Assembly: GCA_022484805.1 (NCBI GenBank)
Contig: JAKVKP010000010.1
Coordinates: 1-64,000, forward strand
Direction: 5' to 3'
Length of the DNA stretch: 64,000 nucleotides
DNA from: Streptococcaceae bacterium
GTDB taxonomy: Bacteria; Bacillota; Bacilli; Lactobacillales; Streptococcaceae
Shown here: in pieces, positions 17,666 through 29,500 of the stretch
How the letters are laid out: every line of letters begins with the position of its first letter
How positions within the stretch are numbered: position 1 is the stretch's first letter
Notes under the pieces: model-generated
Seen by the model: the letters and a program-made list of their open reading frames with translations, nothing else
What the model was told of the DNA's origin: nothing
Databases searched by the model: none
Made by a program: the position numbers and the translations under genes

Positions 17666-17706
17666 AAGCCTAGAAGTTCTAAATTAAACTTCTAAGCTTA
17701 TTTTTT
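17666..17706. terminator. Second, probably bidirectional terminator
   Basis: AAGC-C-TAGAAGTT pairs with AACTTCTA-A-GCTT around an 8-nt loop. A-rich and T-rich flanks fit termination from ezrA and, on the other strand, from the rfb genes. Confidence 0.7.
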
Positions 17707-17723
17707 GTTAATTAATATGTTGA

Positions 17724-17782
17724 CCTCTATTGACCACTTTTAGCGTAGTTCGCTTCGACCTCAGCCTTTTCTGAAGACCACC
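17724..17782 (-). pseudogene. Duplicated 3' tail of rfbB
   Basis: These 59 bp match 17913-17971 at 58 of 59 positions, and the match includes the last codons and stop of rfbB. Translated on the minus strand the copy reads [18 protein letters not shown] and stop, against [18 protein letters not shown] in the intact gene. Nothing else of rfbB precedes it, so it is a stranded remnant. Confidence 0.85.
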
Positions 17783-17912
17783 GCGTCAGCAGAAATTACG
17801 CTTTAATAAATCGCAGATTTACAATCGCTTCATCCTGCTTCCTTTTCCCATAAAATGATTATTTTATGGGGACCCTGAATCTTGGTGGTCGTTAGAATTA
17901 AACTCATTGTTG
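17783..17912. other. Spacer between the rfbB tail and its duplicate, with hairpin
   Basis: It contains a perfect 10-bp hairpin, CCCATAAAAT-GATT-ATTTTATGGG (17847-17870), with no T run. A 13-bp stretch, AATCTTGGTGGTC (17878-17890), is the exact inverse of 17965-17977 inside rfbB, so the rfbB end is partly repeated in both orientations. No gene is seen. Confidence 0.7.
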
Positions 17913-17915
17913 CCT

Positions 17916-19237
<1,322 letters not shown>

Positions 19238-19834
19238 TTAGCCTAAGCTTTTTCTATCAAGCGGCTTAACATCTTTAAGTAGCGGATGATTTTTATCGGC
19301 ATCACTTACCTCTGCACTTGCTAAATCATGCCATTTAATGTTCAAGGCTTCGTCTGCATAATTCACAAAAGCGTATTTCGGTTTTAAATCTAATGCCCAA
19401 TAATCGTTAACTAAATATGAGTAAGAAACGACATCGCTCAAAACTTGAAAACCATTAGCTACGCCACGAGGTACAAAAATACCAACGCTTGCATCAATTT
19501 CAGTTTGATAAACATTACCAAAAGTGTCCCCTTCACGTAAATCAACCCAGCTACCTAAAACACGGCCTGCATCGGCAACTGAAATATACTTATCCCAAGG
19601 CTCAGCATGGAGTCCTCTTAAAACATTCTTTCTAGAAAAAGAGACATTATTTTGTAATTTACCATATTTAAAAAAATGTTCTGGAAAGCCTAAAGGTAGC
19701 ATTTTTTCTTTTTGAAAATTTTCCTTAAACCAGCCACGATTATCACCGTGTACGGGTAAATCAAACTCAAGCATACCAGGAATTGCTTCGATTTTTCTTG
19801 CTGCTAATGTCTTGCCAAAAAAATTATCTGTCAT
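19238..19834 (-). CDS. rfbC: dTDP-4-dehydrorhamnose 3,5-epimerase
   Basis: A 198-residue cupin-fold epimerase, the third step of dTDP-L-rhamnose synthesis. The catalytic His lies in the family motif RGLHAEPWDKY, followed by GSWVDLREGDTFGN and FVPRGVANGFQVLSD, which are typical RmlC segments. The start shares its first base with the stop of rfbA, so the two are translationally coupled. Rhamnose made this way would go to a rhamnose-containing wall polysaccharide, common in lactic cocci. No such polymer cluster is in view. Confidence 0.94.
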   Translation of the reverse strand: MTDNFFGKTLAARKIEAIPGMLEFDLPVHGDNRGWFKENFQKEKMLPLGFPEHFFKYGKLQNNVSFSRKNVLRGLHAEPWDKYISVADAGRVLGSWVDLREGDTFGNVYQTEIDASVGIFVPRGVANGFQVLSDVVSYSYLVNDYWALDLKPKYAFVNYADEALNIKWHDLASAEVSDADKNHPLLKDVKPLDRKSLG

Positions 19835-20703
19835 TATGCTTCACCAATCAAACGTAGTAAATATTGTCCATACTCATTTTTCTTCAATGGCTGAGCCAAT
19901 TCCTTCACTTGCTCTTTTGAGATATAGCCCATACGAAAAGCAATTTCCTCTAAATTGGCAACCTGCATATTTTGCATTCTTTGAACAGTTTCAATATATT
20001 GAGCTGCTTCTAGTAGGCTTTCGTGAGTACCAGTATCTAACCATGCAAAGCCACGCCCCATTAATTCAACCGATAGATCGCCACGTTCTAAATAAGCTTT
20101 GTTAACATCCGTAATTTCTAATTCACCACGAGGTGAAGGTTGAATATTTTTTGCAATTTCAACGACATCATTATCATAAAAATAAAGACCAGTCACCGCA
20201 TAATTTGATTTTGGCTGTGTTGGTTTTTCTTCAATTGATACTGCTGTCATCTTATCATCAAACTCGACAACACCAAAGCGTTCGGGATCAGGTACATGAT
20301 AGCCAAATACTGTTGCGCCCTTTTCTCTTGCTGCAGCGGTTTGTAGCATTTTAGACAAGCCTGGGCCATGATAAATATTGTCACCTAGGACAAGAGCCAC
20401 TGAATCGTCACCGATGAAATCTTCACCAATAATAAATGCTTGCGCTAAGCCATCAGGACTTGGCTGAACAGCATATTGTAAATTAATGCCAAATTCTGAG
20501 CCATCTTGTAATAATTCCTTAAATCTTGGTGTATCTTGTGGGGTTGAAATAATTAATATATCTTTAATACCAGCTAACATCAATGTAGACAATGGATAAT
20601 AGATCATTGGCTTATCATAAACCGGCATTAATTGCTTACTGACTGCACGCGTTACGGGATACAAACGTGTTCCACTTCCACCTGCTAAAATAATTCCTTT
20701 CAT
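19834..20703 (-). CDS. rfbA: Glucose-1-phosphate thymidylyltransferase
   Basis: A 289-residue RmlA-type nucleotidyltransferase that makes dTDP-glucose from glucose-1-phosphate and dTTP. The signature [13 protein letters not shown] is at residues 6-18, the sugar-binding region includes [10 protein letters not shown], and VEFDD and [19 protein letters not shown] are typical. It is the first gene of the visible rhamnose operon and overlaps rfbC by one base. The ATG follows an ACGGAGGTCAATT site, an almost perfect Shine-Dalgarno. Confidence 0.95.
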   Translation of the reverse strand: MKGIILAGGSGTRLYPVTRAVSKQLMPVYDKPMIYYPLSTLMLAGIKDILIISTPQDTPRFKELLQDGSEFGINLQYAVQPSPDGLAQAFIIGEDFIGDDSVALVLGDNIYHGPGLSKMLQTAAAREKGATVFGYHVPDPERFGVVEFDDKMTAVSIEEKPTQPKSNYAVTGLYFYDNDVVEIAKNIQPSPRGELEITDVNKAYLERGDLSVELMGRGFAWLDTGTHESLLEAAQYIETVQRMQNMQVANLEEIAFRMGYISKEQVKELAQPLKKNEYGQYLLRLIGEA

Positions 20704-20903
20704 AATTGACCTCCGTTATAGATTTCCTTGTTAATTATCGCTTAAAATCCTAATACCGTCAACTATCTTTAGACTTTGTTACTATTTCTTAAGATTGTCT
20801 GTCAACTCTTGGGGATTGGTTTACAAAAATGTTATGAGATGATAATTTTTAATAGATGGGGTAAAATTCAGATAGTAGTCCATTAGACCAAGAAGGTGTT
20901 TTG

Positions 20904-21599
20904 ATGTTTATTCGCTTAAAAGATGATACTAAAATCTATCTAGAAATTTCTGGCAAGGGCTTTCCGCTGATTTTATTGCACGGTAATGCCCAATCCAATA
21001 CTTACTTTGATAAACAAATTCAAGCCTTTGAGGAGAGCTATCAGGTCATTCGAATTGATTTTAGAGCTCATGGTAAAAGCACCAATCAAGGCAAGCAGTT
21101 TAGTTTAAAAAAATTTGCCGAAGATCTCAAAGAAGTGGTTGATATCTTGAAAATTCAACATTTTGATTTATTAGGATTTAGTGATGGCGCAAATGTTGCA
21201 ATGTATTTTGCAGTTAATCACCCCCAAATGGTCCACTCATTAGTACTTAATTCAGGGAATATATCCACCAAGGGGTTATTTTGGTTTTCAAAATTGGCGA
21301 CGGAGCTATCTATTTTACTCGCTTATTTATGTTTTTGGCAGCCTGAATTACCTAAAATTCGAAGATTAATGCGTGAAAATCTCTCCATCTCCTTTGCTGA
21401 TTTAGGTCGCATTACAGCCAGAACGTTAGTCTTAATTGGACAATTTGATATTATCAAACGCCAGCATTCGCAAAAAATTGCAAAATCCATTCCAAATGCC
21501 ATACTAAAAATTGTACCCTGGGCGCTTCATGATATTGCCTATTTACAACCCCAAAAATTTAATCGAATCATACTCGATTTCTTAAAAGCATCTGTTTAG
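20904..21599 (+). CDS. Alpha/beta hydrolase
   Basis: A 231-residue alpha/beta-hydrolase fold protein. The oxyanion strand is LILLHGNAQSN, the nucleophile elbow is GFSDG with the catalytic Ser, and a late His follows in WALHDIAY. An Asp in IGQFDIIK is the likely third member of the triad. The ATG at 20904 has AGAAGGTG upstream. A TTG one codon earlier is possible. The gene ends 16 bp before mprF, so the two are probably one transcript. The substrate is unknown. A lipid or wall ester is plausible from the neighbour but unproven. Confidence 0.85.
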   Translation: MFIRLKDDTKIYLEISGKGFPLILLHGNAQSNTYFDKQIQAFEESYQVIRIDFRAHGKSTNQGKQFSLKKFAEDLKEVVDILKIQHFDLLGFSDGANVAMYFAVNHPQMVHSLVLNSGNISTKGLFWFSKLATELSILLAYLCFWQPELPKIRRLMRENLSISFADLGRITARTLVLIGQFDIIKRQHSQKIAKSIPNAILKIVPWALHDIAYLQPQKFNRIILDFLKASV

Positions 21600-21615
21600 A
21601 GTTAAAGGAGTAAAA

Positions 21616-24192
21616 ATGAAATTCTTAATTCAAAAAATTAAGGCACAGTTCAAATTAATTAAGGGATTATTCTTTGTTACCGTTGTCGCAGTCGTCATTT
21701 TTGAATCATTGGCGATTATTAAAACCATTCAACCCGATAAGCTACATCATGCCTTTAATCAAATTACACCATTTGAAATTATTGTAATCATTCTGCTTGG
21801 TTCACTAGCAGTTGTCCCAATGCTTTATTATGATTTTATTTTTAATAAAGAATTAGATACTAAATTTTCTAAAAAATATATTGCAGAGACTAGTTTATTA
21901 GTCAATACCTTAAATAATCTAGTTGGATTTGGTGGTCTAATCGGTACTAGCCTACGTGCTCATTTTTATGGTAAGGATAAAAAACCAAAAGAAGTCCTAA
22001 AAGCGCTTGGTAAACTACTCATGTTTGAAATTAGCGGTCTGTCCATCTTAAGTGCCGTTGCATTAATACTGGCCTTTACTCCTTGGACAAATCACTATTT
22101 CTTTCAATATTGGCCTTGGTTACTCGGTGGTACTCTATATTTTCCAGTTATTTTAATTCTTAGCTTTTCAGCAAAGGACAAGGCTCTACTAAGTATTCCG
22201 CGTCGTCTAAAATACGAATTAACATTAACCTCATTTTTAGAATGGCTAGCTGTTAGCGGATTTTTTATCTTTATAGGTCTTACAATTGGAGAAAGATTTG
22301 CTATTAGTAATCTCTTTGTACTATATATAGCTGCCACAATGATTGGTTTCGTTTCACTGATACCGGGTGGTCTGGGCTCGTTTGATATCATGATGATTTT
22401 AGGTTTACAAAATATCGGTATCTCCACTGAGCAAGCAGCTGTTTGGCTATTGATTTATCGGATTGGCTATTATTTAATCCCCGTTATCATTGCGGTTGTT
22501 TTATTTATTAAAACAAGTTTTAATGATATTAATCAGCACTATGACGGCTTACCTAAAATACTTATTTCTGACCTTGCACATCGTACGGCAGTCATTTTAC
22601 TATATGCACTAGGCATTTTAATGGTTTTTTCTGCCGCAATCCCAGTCGCATTTGAAAAAAATCATTTTTTACATCAATTTTCACCCTGGGGTGTACAAAC
22701 CATCTTAACAGTACCTAAATTAACGATGGGCTTCTTACTATTAATCGTGGCGCACTCAATTTTGGTTAAGGTTAAGCGTGCTTTTATCCCGTCCTTGATT
22801 TTATTAGTCGGTTCATTAATCTATATTGTGGTCAAATCAACCTCACTACTTCCGATAGTGAATGATAATGCTCTCTTTTTCTCGTATTATCGTTCTAGCA
22901 TTATCACAAGCATCATTATCAGCGTTGCTATTTTATTGATTATCCTTTCAAAAAAATCACTCTATCGCACGCAGCTTGTACTTTCTAATGAATTATTTTT
23001 CAAAGATGGTCTGATTTTCATTATTCTATCAATTGCCTATATTTTGATTGGGGTCTATAATCACCCAACTCACCATCATCATCAGCCAAAAGTTGATTTT
23101 TTACTCTTCCCTTCAGAGAAGCTCTGGTTATCTGGCTTTTTGATGATGATAATTATTTCGATTTTTTTGGCACTTCTACTCCATTATCTTCAAGGAAAAA
23201 AAGAAACAATTGGAGAAAAGTTTGATAATCAAAAAGCACAAGATGTGCTGACACAATTTGGGGGTAATCAACAAAGTCATCTCGCCTTTTTAAAGGATAA
23301 GCAGCTCTTCTTTTATCAAGTTGATGGTACCAATCAAGCATTCTTACAATTCAAGCAAATTCAAGACAAGCTGATTGTAATGGGCGATCCAGCTGGTAAT
23401 CCAGTACATTTTCAAGCATTGATTGAAGATTTTGTTAATCAGGCTGATATTTTGGGCTATTCGCCAATTTTTTATGAGGTGACTAAAAATCAAACAATGT
23501 TTCTACATGAATTAGGCTTTCGCTTCTTTAAAATGGGGGAGGAGGGGCATGTCAATTTACAAAGCTTCTCTGTTTCAGGTAAGAAAAATCGGACCAAGCG
23601 TTCTCTTGTCAATCAAGTCGAAAAGGCTGGCTTTACGATGGAAATCATTCAACCACCATTTGATGTTCAATTAATAGAACGCCTCAAAGCAATCTCTGAT
23701 GAATGGCTTGCCGGTCGCGAAGAAAAAGGGTTCTCACTCGGCTTTTTCAGCGAAGAATACTGCCAACGCGCACCAATTGCGATTGTCAAGGGGCAAGATG
23801 GACAAATCGAGGCCTTTGCGACAATAATGCCTTGCTATCAGGAAAAACATATTATTTCAATTGACCTTATGCGCTATTCAAAAGAAGCACCAAAAGGTGT
23901 GATGGATTTCCTATTTATTTCAATTTTTGATTATTACAAAGCCGAAGGCTATCAATACTTTGATTTAGGCATGGCACCCTTATCCAATGTTGGTGTTTCC
24001 TCAAAAAGCTATGCTTTTGAAAGAATCGCCCATCTGATTTATCAATTTGGTACTAAAATTTATAGCTTCCAAGGTTTACGTGCTTATAAGGATAAATACG
24101 CTGATTTTTGGGTCAGTCGTTACACCTTATATAGTCGTGATAAAAACGTTGTTTTCGCAATTCTCGCACTCCTTTCTGCTGATAAAAAATAA
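21616..24192 (+). CDS. mprF: Phosphatidylglycerol lysyltransferase/flippase MprF
   Basis: An 858-residue membrane protein of the usual MprF length. The first 530 residues are a string of hydrophobic helices (the flippase domain, with ATMIGFVSLIPGGLGSFD). The last 300 residues form the cytoplasmic aminoacyl-tRNA-dependent transferase domain (DUF2156), with QLIVMGDPAGNPV-like, EWLAGREEKGFSLGFF and YFDLGMAPLSNVG motifs. MprF adds lysine or another amino acid to phosphatidylglycerol and flips the product outward, which lowers surface charge and protects against cationic peptides and daptomycin. Which amino acid is used cannot be told. Confidence 0.94.
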   Translation: MKFLIQKIKAQFKLIKGLFFVTVVAVVIFESLAIIKTIQPDKLHHAFNQITPFEIIVIILLGSLAVVPMLYYDFIFNKELDTKFSKKYIAETSLLVNTLNNLVGFGGLIGTSLRAHFYGKDKKPKEVLKALGKLLMFEISGLSILSAVALILAFTPWTNHYFFQYWPWLLGGTLYFPVILILSFSAKDKALLSIPRRLKYELTLTSFLEWLAVSGFFIFIGLTIGERFAISNLFVLYIAATMIGFVSLIPGGLGSFDIMMILGLQNIGISTEQAAVWLLIYRIGYYLIPVIIAVVLFIKTSFNDINQHYDGLPKILISDLAHRTAVILLYALGILMVFSAAIPVAFEKNHFLHQFSPWGVQTILTVPKLTMGFLLLIVAHSILVKVKRAFIPSLILLVGSLIYIVVKSTSLLPIVNDNALFFSYYRSSIITSIIISVAILLIILSKKSLYRTQLVLSNELFFKDGLIFIILSIAYILIGVYNHPTHHHHQPKVDFLLFPSEKLWLSGFLMMIIISIFLALLLHYLQGKKETIGEKFDNQKAQDVLTQFGGNQQSHLAFLKDKQLFFYQVDGTNQAFLQFKQIQDKLIVMGDPAGNPVHFQALIEDFVNQADILGYSPIFYEVTKNQTMFLHELGFRFFKMGEEGHVNLQSFSVSGKKNRTKRSLVNQVEKAGFTMEIIQPPFDVQLIERLKAISDEWLAGREEKGFSLGFFSEEYCQRAPIAIVKGQDGQIEAFATIMPCYQEKHIISIDLMRYSKEAPKGVMDFLFISIFDYYKAEGYQYFDLGMAPLSNVGVSSKSYAFERIAHLIYQFGTKIYSFQGLRAYKDKYADFWVSRYTLYSRDKNVVFAILALLSADKK

Positions 24193-24198
24193 TAAAAC

Positions 24199-24268
24199 AA
24201 AAAACGTTAAACTCAAAGTCTGTATCAATTAATATAAAATTGATATCACTTATGAATTAACGTTTTTT
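24199..24268. terminator. Bidirectional terminator between mprF and dat
   Basis: AAAAAACGTTAA (24199-24210) and TTAACGTTTTTT (24257-24268) are perfect complements. A nested stem, TATCAAT/ATTGATA (24224-24244 region), lies inside. The flanks suit both strands of this convergent pair. Confidence 0.85.
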
Positions 24269-24271
24269 ATT

Positions 24272-25114
24272 TTAAATCAATGTTTGAAATTCCCGATAAG
24301 TTTCATTTTGTAACACTTGAAGTAGCTTCGTATTTCGACCACCTACTTTTTTACCGTCAATTTCATCTACTTGTGAACAAAAATGACTCGAACTGGTAAT
24401 AATGACTTCTTCTGCATTAAAAAGCTCATCTAAAGTAAAGGCTGTTTCGTCGCAGGGAACACCCATCTTTTCAGCAGCAAGTAATAAATGCTTACGAGCG
24501 ATACCTGGTAAAATCCAATGATCTGTAGGTGCCGTCTTTAAGCGCCCATCTTGGATAATATGAACATTACTATGTGCACATTCGGTCACACGTCCTTGAC
24601 GATGATAAATTGTTTCATCAAGGCCTTTTTGTTCTGCCCTTTGTGTGGACATGACATTTGGTAAGAGATTTAAGGTCTTAATATGACATAGCTCAAAACG
24701 GATATCTGGCTCAGTCTGCACCTTTAAGCGTCTCGACAAAATTGTTTTGGGATTGGTCGAGGGGGTAATGAAAACGGTCAAATTAGGCTTAATTTGCAAA
24801 TCATAGGCATGTTTTCTAGTCGCCGTACCACGAGAAACTTGAAAATAGACAAATTGCTCAGATGAATCCACCTTCAAAGCAAGGTCAGCTAGCAGTTCTC
24901 CAAGCCATTTCTTAGTAAAATTAGGATGGATATCAACTAATGCCATGCTATTAAAAAAACGATTAATATGATCTTCTGCTAGATAAACTCGATGTTGACT
25001 GGCAATTGTCGCATCGTAAACACCATCCCCAAAATAATGTGAACGATCATTTAAAGGAATACTCATCTCCTCAATTGCTGAGATTTTTCCATTATAATAT
25101 GCAATGTTTTCCAT
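24272..25114 (-). CDS. dat: D-amino-acid transaminase
   Basis: A 280-residue fold-type IV PLP enzyme. The N-terminus has NDRSHYFGDGVYD, the catalytic Lys is in HIKTLNLLPNV (about 144), and the cofactor-phosphate region includes VTECAHSNVHII. These match D-alanine transaminases, which make D-glutamate and other D-amino acids from D-alanine for wall synthesis. Branched-chain aminotransferases share the fold, but the LNLLPNV stretch favours Dat. A strong GGAGGATGATTG site precedes the ATG. The gene is convergent with mprF. Confidence 0.9.
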   Translation of the reverse strand: MENIAYYNGKISAIEEMSIPLNDRSHYFGDGVYDATIASQHRVYLAEDHINRFFNSMALVDIHPNFTKKWLGELLADLALKVDSSEQFVYFQVSRGTATRKHAYDLQIKPNLTVFITPSTNPKTILSRRLKVQTEPDIRFELCHIKTLNLLPNVMSTQRAEQKGLDETIYHRQGRVTECAHSNVHIIQDGRLKTAPTDHWILPGIARKHLLLAAEKMGVPCDETAFTLDELFNAEEVIITSSSHFCSQVDEIDGKKVGGRNTKLLQVLQNETYREFQTLI

Positions 25115-25199
25115 TCAATCATCCTCCAAAATAAAAATATACAAAATTAATTATAGTCTTGCATATCATAAATATAAAAGCACTTAGATGACACCATTC

Positions 25200-25439
25200 T
25201 TATTTTCTTTTTCTTTTTTTCGCTTGATGCCTAGGTACCAGTAATACAGCAAACGCAATAAATATCAAACTGAATACCGCTGATATAATTGCAATTTTAC
25301 CAGCTAATCCAATCATTTCTAAGTGCTCAGCAACCCAATAGTGGTATAGAATATAACAATTAATTACAATAATCACTAAACGGACTATATTGCCCACCGT
25401 CAGTGCTTTAAGAATACTAATGGTTTTATTTTTTTTCAT
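25200..25439 (-). CDS. Small two-helix membrane protein
   Basis: A 79-residue protein with two hydrophobic helices (about 15-34 and 44-66) and a strongly basic tail (RHQAKKRKRK). It begins three bases after the stop of the ArsC-like gene, with GGAAAA of that gene's end as ribosome site, so the two are cotranscribed. No family was recognised and no function is proposed. Confidence 0.75.
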   Translation of the reverse strand: MKKNKTISILKALTVGNIVRLVIIVINCYILYHYWVAEHLEMIGLAGKIAIISAVFSLIFIAFAVLLVPRHQAKKRKRK

Positions 25440-25442
25440 CGT

Positions 25443-25799
25443 TTATTTTCCAAAAATTGCTTGATAATTTGCTTCCTTAAATCCGACTGCTAGAAGCTGA
25501 CCTTCTTCGACAATTAACGGGCGCTTAATCAGCATACCATCACTTGAAAGTAGACTCGCTCGTGCATCATCATCCATTGCTGTCAGCTGATCCTTTAAAC
25601 CAAGTGCTCGATACTTTTGACCTGATGTATTGAATAATTGTTTAGATTGGAAACGTCCTTGACTTAACCACTCTAATATTTGAGCCTTTGAAGGCGTATC
25701 CTTGCGAATATCGTAATCATTAAAACTAATTTGCTGATCCTCTAACCAACGTTTTGCCTTTTTACAGGTTGAACAACCTGGGTGTTCGATAAAATCCAT
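25443..25799 (-). CDS. ArsC/Spx-family thioredoxin-fold protein
   Basis: A 118-residue protein of the ArsC/Spx family. The redox motif is CSTC in EHPGCSTCKKAKRWL near the N-terminus, and the C-terminal half has IKRPLIVEEGQLLAVGF, the conserved Arg-Pro-Leu segment. It resembles YusI/YffB-type proteins more than true Spx: the CSTC form and the GFKEANYQAIF ending are typical of the enzyme-like branch. The role is uncertain. Arsenate reductase activity should not be assumed, because no ars genes adjoin. A small membrane protein follows in the same transcript. Confidence 0.85.
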   Translation of the reverse strand: MDFIEHPGCSTCKKAKRWLEDQQISFNDYDIRKDTPSKAQILEWLSQGRFQSKQLFNTSGQKYRALGLKDQLTAMDDDARASLLSSDGMLIKRPLIVEEGQLLAVGFKEANYQAIFGK

Positions 25800-25868
25800 T
25801 TTATGCCTCCTTAATTAGCCATCCCTTTATTTTAGTATTATCTAATAACTTCGTCAAAATATAAAGTC

Positions 25869-25919
25869 AAAAAAAGCTATTATCAAAATAATTAAATAAT
25901 TAATCATCAGATAATAGCT
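25869..25919 (-). terminator. rodA terminator
   Basis: AGCTATTATC (25875-25884) and GATAATAGCT (25910-25919) form a perfect 10-bp stem, with T7 following on the minus strand (25869-25875). It lies 30 bp past the rodA stop. Confidence 0.85.
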
Positions 25920-25949
25920 ATTAATTAAAAAAATTTCTAATTTTCCTGG

Positions 25950-27152
25950 TTAGGCAGCCAAAACTCGCTTCGCCTTTAAGCTTGGCTGTTTATCTTGAGT
26001 ATGGTACTTCATAGAAAGGATTAGGCCGACACCAATTAGATTGCTGACCATTGCTGACCCCCCTGCCGAGATGAAAGGTAGTGGAATCCCTGTTAACGGT
26101 AATAAGCCAATATTCGCACCAATATTTTCGACGACATGGAATAAAATCATCATAATAATACCTGTCGAAATATAGCTATAAAATTCATTGTTAGAGTCAT
26201 AAGTAACCTGAATCATGCGATAAATCAGCATGAAGTATAGGAAAATCACAACTGCTGAACCGACAAAGCCAAAATTTTCAGCAATTACTGTAAAAATCAT
26301 ATCACTTTCCCGAACAGGTACGCTAACATCAGTCACGTTAAAGCCTTTCCCTAATAGACCGGCGGAGCCGATTGCCATTAAAGCCTGACTTTGTTGATAG
26401 GCTGAGCTTGAATCTGAATTAAATGGATGAAGCCAGTCATCAAATCGACTAAGCTGGTATTTTTGAATGCCAAGCTTTAATAAAACTTCTCGACCACTAT
26501 CATTTTGTACCATAAATAAAATTAAAGCGATAAAGCCAACCGTAAAAATAGCTAACGGCAGAATGATTTTCCATGAAACACCCGAAATTACAATAACGCC
26601 AGCTAAAATGGCAATAAATACAAGCATCGTACCCAAGTCATCTTGAAATTTTAGCAAAATAACAACAGGTAGGGTGATTAAAATTTGCTTACCTAGCAAG
26701 ACAAAATCGCTTTTAATCGTTCGCTTCTGGTGCTCTGCATTATGCCTCACCGAAATGAAGGCAAGCATTAGGACGAAAACAATTTTCATAAATTCTGACG
26801 GCTGAAAAAGTGTATGCCCAGCAAAGGAGACCCAGTTCTTTGCCCCAGTAGAAGCAACCAAGCTCGAATCATAAAAGAATATCGGCAAAATCATCAAAAC
26901 TAGACCCATACCGTACAGATAAGGCGTCAATTTCCATAAGAGTTTTGAACTGAAATGAATTACAATTACCGCCATTACAATCCCGAAAATAATCCATCCA
27001 CCCTGCCGCAGTAGCTGAGAGGTGATATTTCTTTTCGCTTCATGATAATAGGCAACATAAAGTGAAAGCATTCCAATAATAGTTAATAAAAATACGGGCA
27101 AAATCAAACCGTAATCAATCCGTGAATCTCGTTGTAGATTTCTTCGTTGCAT
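25950..27152 (-). CDS. rodA: Rod shape-determining protein RodA (SEDS glycosyltransferase)
   Basis: A 400-residue SEDS-family peptidoglycan polymerase with about ten membrane helices. The conserved segments FQPSEFMKIVFVLMLAF, FQDDLGTMLVF (with the essential Asp) and GIPLPFISAGGSAMVSNLIGVGLIL are intact. The N-terminus (SRIDYGLILPVFLLTIIGMLSLY) and length favour RodA over FtsW. With a class B PBP it makes side-wall or peripheral peptidoglycan. An AAGGGAGAAAG site precedes the start. Confidence 0.92.
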   Translation of the reverse strand: MQRRNLQRDSRIDYGLILPVFLLTIIGMLSLYVAYYHEAKRNITSQLLRQGGWIIFGIVMAVIVIHFSSKLLWKLTPYLYGMGLVLMILPIFFYDSSLVASTGAKNWVSFAGHTLFQPSEFMKIVFVLMLAFISVRHNAEHQKRTIKSDFVLLGKQILITLPVVILLKFQDDLGTMLVFIAILAGVIVISGVSWKIILPLAIFTVGFIALILFMVQNDSGREVLLKLGIQKYQLSRFDDWLHPFNSDSSSAYQQSQALMAIGSAGLLGKGFNVTDVSVPVRESDMIFTVIAENFGFVGSAVVIFLYFMLIYRMIQVTYDSNNEFYSYISTGIIMMILFHVVENIGANIGLLPLTGIPLPFISAGGSAMVSNLIGVGLILSMKYHTQDKQPSLKAKRVLAA

Positions 27153-27397
27153 CTTTCTCCCTTTCCAAATTCAAAAATAACAATTTATCTTGTAAAGCTA
27201 ATACTTCATTATACAATACCCAATTATATAATAATTCAAAAAAAATAGCTCAATTTATTTAATTTGTTTAATAAAATATCTAGAAACGAATAATTGAAAA
27301 ATTATTCAATGCAAAATTAATATCTAATTGCACCTAACCATAGATGAGTGTAAAATAAGAGGGTAGTCTTAAAATAATTTTTAAATACTTAACGTGA

Positions 27398-28714
<1,317 letters not shown>

Positions 28715-28746
28715 TCAATTATCATACACAATTCTAAAATAATAGC

Positions 28747-28781
28747 AGTCAGCTTACATGAAAATGTAGGCTGACTTTTTT
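28747..28781 (+). terminator. purA terminator
   Basis: AGTCAGC-T-TACAT pairs with ATGTA-G-GCTGACT around a GAAA-like loop, followed by T6. Confidence 0.9.
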
Positions 28782-28794
28782 GGCTTTACATTAC

Positions 28795-28823
28795 AAAAAA
28801 ACAACGCTAGGGATGGTAGCGCT
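28795..28823 (-). terminator. folT terminator
   Basis: On the minus strand AGCGCTA and TAGCGTT pair (core CGCTA/TAGCG), followed by a T-rich run. It lies just past the folT stop. Confidence 0.7.
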
Positions 28824-28840
28824 GCTTTTAATCTATTATT

Positions 28841-29371
28841 TTATATATTAATTTTTGATTGTTTAAAAAAACTAGTCTGCATCACTCTTGGTATAACGAA
28901 GTAAACAACGATGACTTGAATTGGAATTGCAATTAATACTTTAAGAAATCTGATTGGCATTAATGACCAAAATGGTACTTGATACATGATGGTCAACCAA
29001 ATCGGTGTTAAAAAAAGTGTGTCAAGCAAAGTAATCGTGATGTTTGCCATGATGATGCGTTTCAAGGTAAATTCTTTACGGTAATAAAAGAAACTATAAA
29101 GCAGACCTGTGATTACCGCAGACAGGGTAAACCCTGGAAAATACGGACCTGTTGGTTTTAGCATGAAACCGAGAATATCTGAAATACCAAAGGCAGTTGC
29201 CGAAGGAATCGGTCCAAATAAAGCACCAATCGCTGTATTTGCGATAAATGCACCATCAATTCGCATAAATTGCGTATCAATACCCAAGACCCTTTTCAAA
29301 ATAATTCCTAAAGCCACTAAAAATGCGAGAATTGTGATTGTTCTCACATTAAATCTTGTTTTTGTTGCCAT
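28841..29371 (-). CDS. folT: Folate ECF transporter S component FolT
   Basis: A 176-residue membrane protein with about six helices. The segments FMRIDGAFIANTAIGALFGP, SDILGFMLKPTGPYFPGFTL and PIRFLKVLIAIPIQVIVVYF are those of FolT, the substrate-binding subunit of the energy-coupling-factor importer for folates. The shared EcfA/EcfT module is not in this window. The frame is open from a GTG at 29380, but ATG 29371 lies eight bases past AGGAG and is preferred. A THF riboswitch upstream supports the folate assignment. Confidence 0.9.
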   Translation of the reverse strand: MATKTRFNVRTITILAFLVALGIILKRVLGIDTQFMRIDGAFIANTAIGALFGPIPSATAFGISDILGFMLKPTGPYFPGFTLSAVITGLLYSFFYYRKEFTLKRIIMANITITLLDTLFLTPIWLTIMYQVPFWSLMPIRFLKVLIAIPIQVIVVYFVIPRVMQTSFFKQSKINI

Positions 29372-29404
29372 TTTTACCACTCCTATTTTAGAGCAGCCAC
29401 TTTT

Positions 29405-29500
29405 AAGCAGCGAATGCGAAAATATTACCGCGGTTTCCCTTCGTCCATAGGCGACATCCCATCCTTATGACACTTAACGCAATATTTTCTACTCTGTTGA
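29405..29500 (-). promoter_or_regulatory. Tetrahydrofolate (THF) riboswitch
   Basis: On the minus strand the leader carries, in order, the conserved blocks of the THF riboswitch: AGAGTAG, GCGTTAAGTGT, GGATGGGATGTCG, GACGAAGG and ACCGCGGT, followed by a 3' strand complementary to the start. AATATTGCG is matched by CGCGGTAATATT to close the inner stem. It ends about 35 bp before the folT start. No T-tailed hairpin separates it from AGGAG, so control of translation is more likely than termination. Confidence 0.9.

Noticed and set aside
22104-22427. Antisense open frame of 107 codons within mprF
   Set aside because: It is a shadow of a strongly supported gene, with no ribosome site or recognisable domain.
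25443-25799. Arsenate reductase or true Spx
   Set aside because: No ars genes adjoin and the CSTC motif with the YusI-like ending does not match global regulator Spx closely.
28841-29371. QueT/queuosine-precursor transporter with preQ1 riboswitch
   Set aside because: The FolT-type segments and the ordered THF riboswitch blocks upstream fit better, and no preQ1 aptamer was seen.
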